NCBI RefSeq assembly: GCF_026342405.1
Contig: NZ_JAPEMU010000001.1
Location: forward strand, 6,448,001 to 6,512,000
Source: Kitasatospora sp. NBC_00240
GTDB lineage: Bacteria > Actinomycetota > Actinomycetes > Streptomycetales > Streptomycetaceae
Direction of reading: 5' to 3'
Length of the DNA: 64,000 bases
Shown here: piece by piece, positions 40,278-49,148 of the stretch
How the letters are laid out: the number at the start of each line of letters is the position of its first letter
Position numbering within the stretch: position 1 is the stretch's first letter
Notes under the pieces: generated by a model
The model's input: only the letters and a program-made list of their open reading frames with translations
Databases searched by the model: none
What the model was told of the DNA's origin: nothing
Position numbers and translations under genes: made by a program

Positions 40278-41507
40278 ATGCCCTCCGCACTCCCCGACGG
40301 CGAACCCGTGCCGTCCGACGGTTCCCTGCCCGCCCACGCCCTCGACGGACTGGGCGAGCGGCCCTTCGGGTTCTACGTGCACGTGCCGTACTGCGCCACC
40401 CGCTGCGGCTACTGCGACTTCAACACCTACACCGCCACCGAGCTGCGCTCCTCGGGCACGGTCGCCTCGCAGGAGACCTACGCCGACAACCTGGTCGCGG
40501 AGATCCGGCTCGCCCGCACGGTGCTCGGCGACGCGGACGTCCCGGTGCGGACGGTCTTCCTCGGCGGCGGCACCCCCACCCTGCTGCCCGCCCGCGACCT
40601 GGTGCGGATGCTCGCGGCGATCCGCGAGGAGTTCGGGCTCGCGCCCGGCGCGGAGGTCACCACCGAGGCGAACCCGGAGTCGGTCGACCCCGCCTACCTC
40701 GCCGAACTGCGCGAGGGCGGCTTCAACCGGATCTCCTTCGGCATGCAGAGCGCCCGCCCGCACGTCCTGCAGCTGCTCGACCGCCACCACACCCCCGGCC
40801 GGCCCGAGGCCTGCGTGGCCGAGGCCAGGGCGGCCGGCTTCGAGCACGTCAACCTGGACCTGATCTACGGCACCCCCGGCGAGTCGGATGACGACTGGCG
40901 GGCCTCGCTGGACGCCGCCATCGGCGCGGGCCCCGACCACGTCTCCGCGTACTCGCTGATCGTCGAGGACGGCACCAAGCTCGCCGCCCGGGTCAAGCGC
41001 GGCGAGCTGCCGATGATCGACGACGACGTGCACGCCGACCGCTACCTGATCGCCGACGAGGCGCTCGGCAAGGCCGGGTTCGGCTGGTACGAGGTCTCCA
41101 ACTGGGCCACCGACGAGGCCGCTCGCTGCCGCCACAACGAGCTGTACTGGACCGGCGCCGACTGGTGGGGCGCCGGCCCCGGCGCGCACAGCCACGTCGG
41201 CGGCGTCCGCTGGTGGAACGCCAAGCACCCGGCCGCGTACGCCCAGGCCCTGGCCGAGGGCCGCACGCCGGGCCAGGGCCGCGAGGTGCTCCCGGCGGCG
41301 GACCGTCGGGTCGAGCGCATCCTGCTGGAGCTGCGGCTGGTCGAGGGCTGCCCGCTCTCCCTGCTCGCCCCGGCCGGCCTGGAGGCCGCCGAGCGGGCGC
41401 TGGCCGACGGCCTGCTCGACGCCGGCGCCTTCGAGGGGGGCCGGGCCGTCCTGACCCTGCGGGGGCGGCTGCTGGCGGACGGCGTCGTGCGTGACCTGGT
41501 GGACTGA
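40278..41507 (+). CDS. hemW: Radical SAM heme chaperone HemW
   Basis: 409 residues. Radical SAM core with the cluster motif CATRCGYC (C-x3-C-x2-C) in VHVPYCATRCGYCDFNTY, the GGGTPTLL glycine motif and LIYGTPGES. HemW C-terminal blocks (GWYEVSNWATD, CRHNELYW, GAGPGAHSH) separate it from genuine coproporphyrinogen oxidases (HemN). It delivers heme to target proteins. ATG 40278 chosen; longer openings overlap the terminator. Confidence 0.94.
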   Translation: MPSALPDGEPVPSDGSLPAHALDGLGERPFGFYVHVPYCATRCGYCDFNTYTATELRSSGTVASQETYADNLVAEIRLARTVLGDADVPVRTVFLGGGTPTLLPARDLVRMLAAIREEFGLAPGAEVTTEANPESVDPAYLAELREGGFNRISFGMQSARPHVLQLLDRHHTPGRPEACVAEARAAGFEHVNLDLIYGTPGESDDDWRASLDAAIGAGPDHVSAYSLIVEDGTKLAARVKRGELPMIDDDVHADRYLIADEALGKAGFGWYEVSNWATDEAARCRHNELYWTGADWWGAGPGAHSHVGGVRWWNAKHPAAYAQALAEGRTPGQGREVLPAADRRVERILLELRLVEGCPLSLLAPAGLEAAERALADGLLDAGAFEGGRAVLTLRGRLLADGVVRDLVD

Positions 41508-41545
41508 ATCCCGTTGACGTGGGAGCAGCCTTCCGAAGGAGTTGG

Positions 41546-41869
41546 ATGACCGCCGTGGAGGCCCGCGTGCGGGGGATCTTCGAGGATCTTGAGGTTCCCG
41601 AGGGATTCAAGGCCGAGCTTGTCTCAAGGACGAGCGCCCATCGTGACGATCGGATCAAGCGCGAGATGTACGCCGGAGGCACCAGCCCCGTCCATCTGAT
41701 CGTCGACCCGATCAGGGGTGTCTGCGTGCTCCTCACCGAGCCCGGTCGGGCGACGGCCTCGGGCCTGCCGGACCACCTCTCCGAGCGGACGACCAAGTTC
41801 GGCGAACCCGTTCCGGTGGGGCTGCTCGGGGTGACGCTCGACACCTCCGAGTTCCAGACGTACGCCTGA
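41546..41869 (+). pseudogene. Uma2-type restriction-endonuclease-like gene with an internal in-frame deletion
   Basis: 107 residues from ATG 41546 (GAAGGAG in front). The N-terminus (FEDLEVPEGFKAELV) matches the start of Uma2 family proteins and the C-terminus (KREMYAGGTSPVHLIVDP, VCVLLTEP, GVTLDTSEFQTYA) matches their end, but the roughly 80 central residues that carry the first catalytic Asp of the PD-(D/E)xK fold are missing. The junction is within LVSRTSAHRD. Full-length members are about 190 residues. The frame is intact, so a short protein may still be made, but nuclease function is unlikely. Confidence 0.7.
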
Positions 41870-41875
41870 GGCCGC

Positions 41876-42712
41876 TCAGTCCTCGGTGAGCGTCACGAAG
41901 TCGATCAGTTCCTCGACCCGGCCCAGCAGGGCCGGGTCGAGGTCGCGGTAGGAGTTCACCGAGGCGAGGATCCGCTTCCAGGCGGCCGGGGTGTCCACCG
42001 GCCAGCCGAGCCGGCGGCAGACGCCCTCCTTCCAGGACTCCCCGCGCGGCACCTGCGGCCAGCCGGGGATGCCGACGCTGGCCGGCTTCACGGCCTCCCA
42101 GACGTCGATGTACGGGTGGCCGACGACGAGCACCGAGGAGCCGGTGACCTGGCCGGCGATCCGGTGCTCCTTGGTGCCCGGCAGCAGGTGGTCGACCAGC
42201 ACGCCGAGGCGCCGGCCCGGGCCGGGGGCGAACTCGTTGACGATCGCGGGCAGGTCGTCGATGCCCTCCAGGTACTCCACCACCACGCCCTCGATCCGCA
42301 GGTCGTCGCCCCAGACCCGTTCGACCAGCTCGGCGTCGTGCCGGCCCTCCACGTAGATCCGCGACTCACGGGCGACCCGGGCCCGGGCGCCGGGCACCGC
42401 CACCGAGCCGGACGCCGTCCGGCCCGGCCCCTTCGCGGGCGCGGGCGTCGCGCCGGCCGGGCGGACCAGGGTGACCACCCGCCCCTCCAGCAGGAAGCCG
42501 CGCGGGCCCATCGGGAACACCCGCTGCTTGCCGAAGCGGTCCTCCAGCGTGACGGTCAGGCCCTCCGCCGTCTTCTCGCACCGCACCACCGCCCCGCAGA
42601 AACCGGTGGCCGCCTCCTCCACCACGAGGTCCCGCTCGGCGGGCACCTCGGGTGCGGGCTGCTGCCGCTTCCACGGCGGGGTCAGGTCCGGGCCGTAACT
42701 CCTGCTGCGCAT
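41876..42712 (-). CDS. DUF3097 family protein
   Basis: 278 residues starting MRSRSYGPDLTPPWKR, the family signature. Conserved blocks RIYVEGRHDAELVERVWGDD and LGVLVDHLLPGTKEHRIA resemble the Toprim-like fold of RNase M5/DnaG; EGRHDAELVE with the later DH pair could form a metal site. Often found near hemW and hrcA in actinobacteria. Function not established. Confidence 0.9.
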   Translation of the reverse strand: MRSRSYGPDLTPPWKRQQPAPEVPAERDLVVEEAATGFCGAVVRCEKTAEGLTVTLEDRFGKQRVFPMGPRGFLLEGRVVTLVRPAGATPAPAKGPGRTASGSVAVPGARARVARESRIYVEGRHDAELVERVWGDDLRIEGVVVEYLEGIDDLPAIVNEFAPGPGRRLGVLVDHLLPGTKEHRIAGQVTGSSVLVVGHPYIDVWEAVKPASVGIPGWPQVPRGESWKEGVCRRLGWPVDTPAAWKRILASVNSYRDLDPALLGRVEELIDFVTLTED

Positions 42713-42770
42713 CCTCGGACTATACGAAACCCGCCGTCAACCCACCCACGGGGCACGCGCACCGGGCGGC

Positions 42771-43565
42771 TCACCCGAGATACGGCGTCACCGTCGAGAG
42801 CACCTCGGCGAGCCGCGCCAGCAGCGCCGCACGATGCGTCAGCGCCACCGCGTCGCCCGTCCCGTGCGGCCCCGGGCGCACGCCGCGGTCGGCCAGCAGG
42901 TAGAGCATCCGCAGGGTGCGCATGGTGTTGGAGGCGTACGCGGGGACGGGCCCGGGCGTGCCGGCCGCGAAGTCGGCGGCGACCGCGTCGAGCCAGCCGA
43001 CCGACTGTTCCCCGGTCAGTTCGGGACGGGTCAGGGTCAGGGCCAGCGCCCGGGCGAGCCGGTCGTCCTCCTGTGCGTCCCACACGTGGGTGGCGGGGGT
43101 CAGCAGACGGGCCGCGCCGAGGTCGAGCAGCGGCGCCGGCGCGACCTGCGGGTGGCGTCCGAGGGCGCCCAGCAGGTCGGCGCCGTGGGCCACCGCGTGC
43201 AGCCAGCCGAGCGCCGGGTCGTAGCCGCGCAGGTCCGCCTCGGCGGGGTACCAGTCGGCGAACGCCGTGACCCAACGGGCCTCGTGGTCGCCGTTCCTGA
43301 CGAGGTCGGCGAGGACCAGCGCGGCGAAGCTCCGGGCCTGGATCTCCGGGTCGGTCAGCCGCGCGGCCATCGTGTCGCCCAGGCCGCGTCGCAGCTCCGG
43401 GTCCAGTCCGGGGGTCCGGCGGGCCAGCAGGGTGTACGCCTGCTCGTCGCGGAGCGCCGGGTCGGGCGAGCGCAGGGCCTCGACGAGTCCGGCGACCAGC
43501 GCGGCCGGGGAGCCGTCGGCGGGCCGGGCCGTGCCGTGGTCCATGATCTGCTGCCAGTCGGTCAT
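42771..43565 (-). CDS. DUF2785 domain protein
   Basis: 264 residues from ATG 43565 (MTDWQQIMDHG). Helical repeats with SPDPALRDEQAYTLLARR and FADWYPAEADLRGYDPALGWLHAVAHGADLLGALGRHP (given in part: RGYDPALGWLHAVAHGADL), the core of DUF2785. No enzymatic motif. Function unknown; some members lie near resistance or modification genes. Confidence 0.85.
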   Translation of the reverse strand: MTDWQQIMDHGTARPADGSPAALVAGLVEALRSPDPALRDEQAYTLLARRTPGLDPELRRGLGDTMAARLTDPEIQARSFAALVLADLVRNGDHEARWVTAFADWYPAEADLRGYDPALGWLHAVAHGADLLGALGRHPQVAPAPLLDLGAARLLTPATHVWDAQEDDRLARALALTLTRPELTGEQSVGWLDAVAADFAAGTPGPVPAYASNTMRTLRMLYLLADRGVRPGPHGTGDAVALTHRAALLARLAEVLSTVTPYLG

Positions 43566-43619
43566 GACCGGCAACGGTAGGGCCCGGACGGCGCCGGTAC
43601 CAGGGGATTCCGGGACGGC

Positions 43620-44204
43620 TCAGAGCCCCGGCGCACCCCAGACCGGGAACCAGCGGGAGAGGTCCGACTCGACCCGTAGGTCGTTGCCGAGCATCGCCTT
43701 GATCTGCAGCTCCAGCGGGCTGTTGCGCCGCTCGCCCCCGCCGGGCATCGGCGCGAAGGGGTAGAAGGTGCCGCGCTTGTACAGGTACACCAGAGCCAGG
43801 GACTGCCCGGCGGTGTCGCGGAAGGCCACCAGGGAGCAGAGCAGTTGCGGGCCGAAGCCGTTCGCCTCCAGCTCGCTGTTGACCGCGTGCAGGTCGTTGA
43901 CCAGCTCCGGCAGTTCCTCGGGTGAGTGCCGGGCCAGCAGCCAGGAGTAGCCGTAGCCGTCCTGGCTCGCCTCCACGGGGACGCCGCCGCGGTCGGTGTC
44001 GGCGTCCAGCAGTGCGCGGACCTGGCGCTCCACCTCGCCGAAGGCGCCGCCCTCGACCGCCGCGAAGCAGACCGAGCCGAGGCCGGTGGGCCGGAAGTCG
44101 GTGGCGGCCTCCAGGGTCAGCGCGGCCGACGGTACGCCGAAGAGCTGGTCGAGGTCGGGCCGGACCGGCTTGCTGCGGCCGAACAGGGTGTCCAGGAATC
44201 CCAT
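43620..44204 (-). CDS. pspAB: PspA-associated protein PspAB
   Basis: 194 residues starting MGFLDTLFGRSKPVRPDLDQLF, with DGYGYSWLLARHSPEELPEL and LVYLYKRGTFYPFAP. In actinobacteria this family is linked with PspA and membrane-stress response, and here it is adjacent to htpX in the same direction (52 bp apart), which agrees with that role. Confidence 0.85.
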   Translation of the reverse strand: MGFLDTLFGRSKPVRPDLDQLFGVPSAALTLEAATDFRPTGLGSVCFAAVEGGAFGEVERQVRALLDADTDRGGVPVEASQDGYGYSWLLARHSPEELPELVNDLHAVNSELEANGFGPQLLCSLVAFRDTAGQSLALVYLYKRGTFYPFAPMPGGGERRNSPLELQIKAMLGNDLRVESDLSRWFPVWGAPGL

Positions 44205-44256
44205 GGGGCTGCTCCACGGTCGATGGGCGGGCTGGGAGGCGTCGTCCCGGGGCCGG

Positions 44257-45177
44257 TCACCGGTTGAGGTCGGTCGAGATCCGCGCGAGCTGTTCCAGCC
44301 GCTTCTCCAGCGACGGGTGGGTGGAGAACAGCTGGGTGGCGGCCTCCCGGGCGCTCAGCGCGGGGGCGAAGTAGAAGGCGTTGTACGGCTGCGCCTGGCG
44401 CAGGTCCCTGGTGGGGATGGCGGCGATCTGGCCGGTCACCTTGGTCAGGGCGGAGGCCAGCGCGCTGGGGCGGCCGGTCAGCTGGGCGGCGGCCCGGTCG
44501 GCGGCCAGTTCGCGGTAGCGGGACAGCAGCCGGGTCAGCAGGAAGCTGATCGCGTACACGACCATCGAGACCAGCGGGATGATCAGCATCGCGATGGCGG
44601 CGTTCTGGTCGTTGCTGTTGCGGTTGCCGCCCATCAGCCCGCTGTACATGGCCATCCGGGTCATCGCGCCGGCCAGCACGCCGAGGAATCCGGCGACCGT
44701 CATGACCGCGACGTCCCGGTGGGCGACGTGCGAGAGTTCGTGGGCGAGGACGCCCTCCAGCTCCTCCGGCTCCAGCCGGCGCAGCAGGCCGGTGGTGACG
44801 CAGACCACGGACTTCTCGGGTTTGCGGCCGGTGGCGAAGGCGTTCGGCATGTCGTTCTGCGAGACCGCGACCCTGGGTTTGGGCATGTCGGCGAGCGCGC
44901 AGAGCCGGTCAATGGTGCCGTGCAGCTGGGGGTACTGCTCGGGGGTGACCTCGTGGGCGCCCATCGCCCGTTCGGTGATCTTGTCGCTGAACCAGAACTG
45001 GGCGACGAACAGGCCGCCCGAGATCAGCACGATGATCGGCCAGGCCCCGCGCAGCAGCACGATGAGCAGACCGGTGAAGCCCACGTACAGGAGGCCGATC
45101 ACGAACATGGTGGCGACCATCCGGCCGGTCAGTCCACGGTCGGGCGCGAAACGGGTGTGCTGGCCTGAGGTCGACAT
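44257..45177 (-). CDS. htpX: Zinc metalloprotease HtpX
   Basis: 306 residues from ATG 45177 with GAGGAG in front. Two N-terminal membrane helices ([36 protein letters not shown]), catalytic HELSH in [15 protein letters not shown], two further helices and the downstream Glu in [15 protein letters not shown]. HtpX degrades damaged membrane proteins. Forms a membrane-stress pair with pspAB, and lies divergently from the heat-shock regulator hrcA. Confidence 0.95.
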   Translation of the reverse strand: MSTSGQHTRFAPDRGLTGRMVATMFVIGLLYVGFTGLLIVLLRGAWPIIVLISGGLFVAQFWFSDKITERAMGAHEVTPEQYPQLHGTIDRLCALADMPKPRVAVSQNDMPNAFATGRKPEKSVVCVTTGLLRRLEPEELEGVLAHELSHVAHRDVAVMTVAGFLGVLAGAMTRMAMYSGLMGGNRNSNDQNAAIAMLIIPLVSMVVYAISFLLTRLLSRYRELAADRAAAQLTGRPSALASALTKVTGQIAAIPTRDLRQAQPYNAFYFAPALSAREAATQLFSTHPSLEKRLEQLARISTDLNR

Positions 45178-45324
45178 CGCTGCTCCTCGCATTCGCCGGT
45201 TGCCTTCGATGCTGCCACCTGGCGGGGCGAGCGGCATCACCCCGCGCGGGGCGGTGCGTGCAGGATCACCACCGACGGGCCGTTCCTGCCGTCGAGCCCG
45301 GGCCTTACACTGGCAGGTACGGTT

Positions 45325-45351
45325 CTGGCACTCGACTGTCCTGAGTGCCAG
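45325..45351 (+). promoter_or_regulatory. CIRCE operator of hrcA-dnaJ
   Basis: CTGGCACTC-N9-GAGTGCCAG at 45325-45351. This matches the CIRCE palindrome (consensus TTAGCACTC-N9-GAGTGCTAA) except for two symmetric end changes. It is 80 bp before hrcA and is the binding site for the encoded HrcA repressor. Confidence 0.9.
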
Positions 45352-45430
45352 GCGGCCCACAGCGGGTGATCCACCGGGTGACCCAGACCGAGTCATAACG
45401 GACAACGTGCGAAGACGGAGGTGCGTGCCC

Positions 45431-46522
45431 ATGGCCAACGAGCGCAGGGCGGACGATCGCAAGTCCGACACCAGGCACCTCGACGGCAGGCAGCTCGACG
45501 TGCGTCCGCTGGACGACCGCAAGCTCGCGGTGCTGCGCGCGATCGTCCAGGACTACGTCGGCACCGAGGAGCCGGTCGGCTCCAAGGCCCTGGTCGAGCG
45601 GCACAGTCTCGGGGTCTCCCCGGCGACCGTGCGCAACGACATGGCGGCCCTGGAGGAGGACGGCTACATCCAGCAGCCGCACACCAGTGCCGGACGGATC
45701 CCCACCGACAAGGGCTACCGGCTCTTCGTCGACCGCCTCGCCGAGGTGAAGCCGATGACCGCGCCCGAGCGGCGTGCGATCCGGCACTTCCTGGACGGCG
45801 CGGTGGACCTGGACGACGTGGTCGCCCGTACGGTCCGGCTGCTCGCGCAGCTGACCCGGCAGGTCGCCGTCGTGCAGTACCCCTCGCTCTCACGTTCGAC
45901 CGTGCGGCACATCGAGCTGGTCGCCCTGGCGCCGGCGAAGGTGATGCTCGTCCTGATCACCAACACCGGCCGGGTCGAGCAGCGGATGGTCGACTGCCCG
46001 GGCACGGTCGGCGAGACCGTCCTGGCGGACCTGCGGGCCCGGATCAACGCCCGGGCCGTCGGGCAGCGGCTGCCGGACGTCCCCGAGCTGCTGGAGGCCC
46101 TGCCGGCGGCCTTCGAAGCGCCCGACCGCCCGACCGTCACCACCGTGCTGGCGACCCTCTTCGAGGCGCTCGCCGAGCAGAACGAGGAGCGGATCATGCT
46201 GGCCGGCACGGCCAACCTGACCCGCTTCGGGCACGACTTCCCGCTCACCATCCAGCCGGTGCTGGAGGCCCTGGAGGAGCAGGTCGTCCTGCTCCGCCTG
46301 CTGGGTGAGACCGGCGACGCCGGGATGATGGTCCGGATCGGCCGGGAGAACGCGTACGAAGGGCTCAATTCCACCTCGGTCGTCTCGGTCGGTTACGGTT
46401 CGGGCGACGAGAGTGTGGCGAAGCTGGGCGTGATCGGTCCGACTCGGATGGACTACCCGGGCACAATGGGGGCGGTGCGAGCGGTGGCACGGTACGTGGG
46501 CCAGATCCTGGCCGAGTCGTAG
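45431..46522 (+). CDS. hrcA: Heat-inducible transcription repressor HrcA
   Basis: 363 residues. N-terminal winged helix ([26 protein letters not shown] in two parts: [17 protein letters not shown] and [20 protein letters not shown]), [16 protein letters not shown] and the central GAF-like domain with [12 protein letters not shown]. Repressor of chaperone genes, acting at CIRCE. GGAGGTG precedes; GTG 45425 is an alternative start. Forms an operon with dnaJ, 73 bp downstream. Confidence 0.96.
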   Translation: MANERRADDRKSDTRHLDGRQLDVRPLDDRKLAVLRAIVQDYVGTEEPVGSKALVERHSLGVSPATVRNDMAALEEDGYIQQPHTSAGRIPTDKGYRLFVDRLAEVKPMTAPERRAIRHFLDGAVDLDDVVARTVRLLAQLTRQVAVVQYPSLSRSTVRHIELVALAPAKVMLVLITNTGRVEQRMVDCPGTVGETVLADLRARINARAVGQRLPDVPELLEALPAAFEAPDRPTVTTVLATLFEALAEQNEERIMLAGTANLTRFGHDFPLTIQPVLEALEEQVVLLRLLGETGDAGMMVRIGRENAYEGLNSTSVVSVGYGSGDESVAKLGVIGPTRMDYPGTMGAVRAVARYVGQILAES

Positions 46523-46595
46523 AACAGCGCCGTTGGACCTCCAACGGTGACAACCAGTCGCAGCACTTCTAGAGGCGGAACAAGCGGAGCATTTG

Positions 46596-47735
46596 GTGGC
46601 CACGGACTACTACGCGGTACTCGGCGTCCGACGGGATGCGGGGCAGGACGAGATCAAGAAGGCGTTCCGGCGCCTTGCCCGTGAACTGCACCCGGACGTC
46701 AACCCGGACCCGAAGACGCAGGAGCGGTTCAAGGAGATCAACGCCGCCTACGAGGTGCTCTCGGACCCGGCCAAGCGCCAGGTCTACGACCTCGGCGGCG
46801 ACCCCCTCTCCCCGAACGGCGGCGGCGCGGGCGGGTTCGGCGCGGGCGCGGCCGGATTCGGCTTCTCCGACATCATGGACGCGTTCTTCGGCGCCGCATC
46901 CGGCCAGCGCGGGCCCCGCTCGCGCACCCGGCGCGGCCAGGACGCGATGATCCGGCTGGAGATCACCCTGGAGGAGGCCGCTTTCGGCACCACCAAGGAA
47001 CTCCAGGTCGACACCGCCGTCACCTGCACCACCTGTTCCGGCGAGGGGGCGGCCCCCGGCACCTCCGCGCAGACCTGTGACATGTGTCGCGGCAAGGGCG
47101 AGGTCTCCCAGGTCACCCGGTCCTTCCTGGGCCAGGTCATGACCTCCCGCCCGTGCCCGCAGTGCCAGGGCTTCGGCACCGTCGTGCCCACTCCCTGCCC
47201 GGAGTGCGCGGGCGACGGCCGGGTCCGCGCCCGCCGGACGCTCACCGTCAAGATCCCGGCCGGGGTCGACAACGGCACCCGGATCCAGCTGGCCGGCGAG
47301 GGCGAGGTCGGCCCCGGTGGCGGCCCCGCCGGCGACCTGTACGTGGAGATCGCCGAGACCGCGCACCCGACCTTCCAGCGGCGCGGCGACGATCTGCACT
47401 GCACGGTCACCATCCCGATGACGGCGGCCTCGCTCGGCACCCAGGTGCCGCTGCAGACCCTGGACGGGCTGGAGGAGGTCGACATCCGGCCCGGCACCCA
47501 GTCCGGCCAGTCGATCCCGTTGCACGGGCGGGGCATCACCCACCTCCGCGGCGGCGGCCGGGGCGACTTGATAGTGCATGTCGAGGTGCAGACGCCCACC
47601 AAGCTCGACCCCGAGCAGGAGGAGCTGCTGCGCCGCCTGGCGCTGCTGCGCGGCGAGGAGCGCCCCTCGGGGACCTTCGCCCCCGGCCAGCAGGGCCTGT
47701 TCTCCCGGCTGAAGGACGCCTTCAACGGCCGCTGA
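46596..47735 (+). CDS. dnaJ: Chaperone DnaJ
   Basis: 379 residues from GTG 46596 (TTG 46593 is the alternative). J domain with HPD in RELHPDVNPD, a Gly/Phe region (GGGAGGFGAGAAGFGFSD), four zinc-finger CxxCxGxG repeats (CTTCSGEG, CDMCRGKG, CPQCQGFG, CPECAGDG) and the C-terminal substrate-binding domains. Co-chaperone of DnaK. Behind hrcA, a layout typical of streptomycete dnaJ2. Confidence 0.96.
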   Translation: MATDYYAVLGVRRDAGQDEIKKAFRRLARELHPDVNPDPKTQERFKEINAAYEVLSDPAKRQVYDLGGDPLSPNGGGAGGFGAGAAGFGFSDIMDAFFGAASGQRGPRSRTRRGQDAMIRLEITLEEAAFGTTKELQVDTAVTCTTCSGEGAAPGTSAQTCDMCRGKGEVSQVTRSFLGQVMTSRPCPQCQGFGTVVPTPCPECAGDGRVRARRTLTVKIPAGVDNGTRIQLAGEGEVGPGGGPAGDLYVEIAETAHPTFQRRGDDLHCTVTIPMTAASLGTQVPLQTLDGLEEVDIRPGTQSGQSIPLHGRGITHLRGGGRGDLIVHVEVQTPTKLDPEQEELLRRLALLRGEERPSGTFAPGQQGLFSRLKDAFNGR

Positions 47736-47765
47736 GCCGTCGAGCCGGCCGGGCGCAGAGCGCGG

Positions 47766-47805
47766 CAGCGGCCCGTGTCCCCTACGACGGGGGCGCGGGC
47801 CGCTG
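47766..47805 (+). terminator. Terminator after dnaJ
   Basis: CAGCGGCCCGTGTCCCC pairs with GGGGGCGCGGGCCGCTG with one mismatch around TACGAC, 31 bp after the stop. Confidence 0.75.
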
Positions 47806-47914
47806 TCACCCCCGCGCGGGCCGGTGAGGGCGCGCCCCCTGGGTGCTCCGCGAGCCGGGACGGTCTTGCGCGCTCCCCGGCGTGCGTCACCGCTCCGGCT
47901 CGGGGCAGCACCTC

Positions 47915-48030
47915 GCGCCCCACGCCCGCGCCCCACCCCACCACGCCCGCGCCCCACCCCCCCACGCCCGCGCCCCACCCCCCACGCCCGCGCCCCACCC
48001 CCCCCACGCCCGCGCCCCACCCCCCCACAC
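47915..48030 (+). repeat. Tandem CACGCCCGCGCCCCAC repeats with variable C-runs
   Basis: Five copies of CACGCCCGCGCCCCAC separated by variable C-runs (period 20-22 bp) fill the leader region upstream of rsmE. Variable spacing breaks every reading frame, so this is not coding. Slippage-prone C-runs suggest strain-to-strain variation. Confidence 0.8.
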
Positions 48031-48094
48031 CCGAGCACCAGTACCGCAGCGCCCGCACCAGCACCGCGGCGCCAGCCCCCGGAGGCAGACCCCG

Positions 48095-48844
48095 ATGACC
48101 GCACCCGTGTTCGTCACCGACTCCGCGCGGCTCGACGGCGCCGCCGCCGGCACGGTGGTCCGCCTGGACGGCCCCGAGGGCCGGCACGCCGCCGCCGTGA
48201 AGCGGCTGGAGCCCGGCGAGGCGGTCACCCTCGCGGACGGCCTCGGCCTCGGCGTGGACGGCATCGTCGCGGCCGTGCACGGCAAGGACGCGATCGACGT
48301 CACGGTCGTCGAGGTGCGCCGCGCGCCCGAGCCGTCCCCGCGGATCGTGGTCGTCCAGGCCCTGCCCAAGGGCGACCGGGGCGAGCTCGCGGTCGAGACC
48401 ATGACCGAGGTCGGCGTCGACGTGGTGATCCCGTGGCCGGCCTCCCGCTGCATCACCCAGTGGAAGGGCGACCGGGGCGCCAAGGCGCTCGCCAAGTGGC
48501 GGGCCACCGCCCGGGAGGCGGGCAAGCAGTCCCGCCGGCTGCGGTTCCCCGAGGTCCGCGACCCGATGACGACCCGCCAGCTGGCGCCGTTGCTGGCCGG
48601 GTCCGCGTTCGCCGCCGTCCTGCACGAGGACGGCGCCGAGCCGCTCGCGGCCGCCACGCTGCCCCCGGCCGGCGACCTGGTGCTGATCGTCGGCCCCGAG
48701 GGCGGGGTCTCCCCGGAGGAGCTGGCCGCCTTCGCCGAGGCCGGCGCGGGGCCCTACCGGCTCGGCCCTTCCGTCCTGCGCACCTCGACGGCGGGGGTGG
48801 CGGCCGGCGCCCTGCTGCTCGGGCGGACCGGGCGCTGGTCCTGA
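48095..48844 (+). CDS. rsmE: 16S rRNA (uracil-1498-N3)-methyltransferase RsmE
   Basis: 249 residues. N-terminal PUA-like domain (EGRHAAAVKRLEPGEAVTL), C-terminal SPOUT methyltransferase with VVQALPKGDRGELAVETMTEVGVD, RQLAPLLAG, the knot motif LIVGPEGGVSPEEL and RLGPSVLRTSTAG. RBS GGAGG before ATG 48095. In actinobacteria rsmE follows hrcA-dnaJ as here. Confidence 0.96.
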   Translation: MTAPVFVTDSARLDGAAAGTVVRLDGPEGRHAAAVKRLEPGEAVTLADGLGLGVDGIVAAVHGKDAIDVTVVEVRRAPEPSPRIVVVQALPKGDRGELAVETMTEVGVDVVIPWPASRCITQWKGDRGAKALAKWRATAREAGKQSRRLRFPEVRDPMTTRQLAPLLAGSAFAAVLHEDGAEPLAAATLPPAGDLVLIVGPEGGVSPEELAAFAEAGAGPYRLGPSVLRTSTAGVAAGALLLGRTGRWS

Positions 48845-48894
48845 CCCTGCGCCGCGCCTGGCCCTGCGCCGCGCCTGGCCCTGCGCCGCGGCTG
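48845..48894. repeat. 17-bp tandem repeat after rsmE
   Basis: CCCTGCGCCGCGCCTGG at 48845-48861 and 48862-48878, then a partial third copy. The 304-bp gap to the tricorn gene contains nothing else recognisable except an AT-rich stretch (about 49100-49140) that probably holds its promoter. Confidence 0.7.
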
Positions 48895-49148
48895 AACGGG
48901 CGGGCGCCCCGGGCCCGTCGGGGCCGGGCCGGACGCGAACGGCCGCCCGCCGGGCGGCGCGACCGTCCCCCGGTCGGCCCATGACCGACCCGCCGCCGAC
49001 GCGCGACCGGCTCGCGACCGGCCCGCCGCCGACCTGCGGCCGGGCACGCTCCGGGGCTCGGCCGGTCCCCGCGGCGGGGGTCGCCCACCCAGGTTCGCTG
49101 TCGAAGAAAACGCTTCGTACTGTGCGTGCACATGCATAAAGTGACGCC

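Noticed and set aside
47915-48030. CRISPR array
   Set aside because: Spacers are variable C-runs of 4-6 bp, not unique 30-40-bp sequences, and no cas genes exist in the window. No other region has a CRISPR layout.
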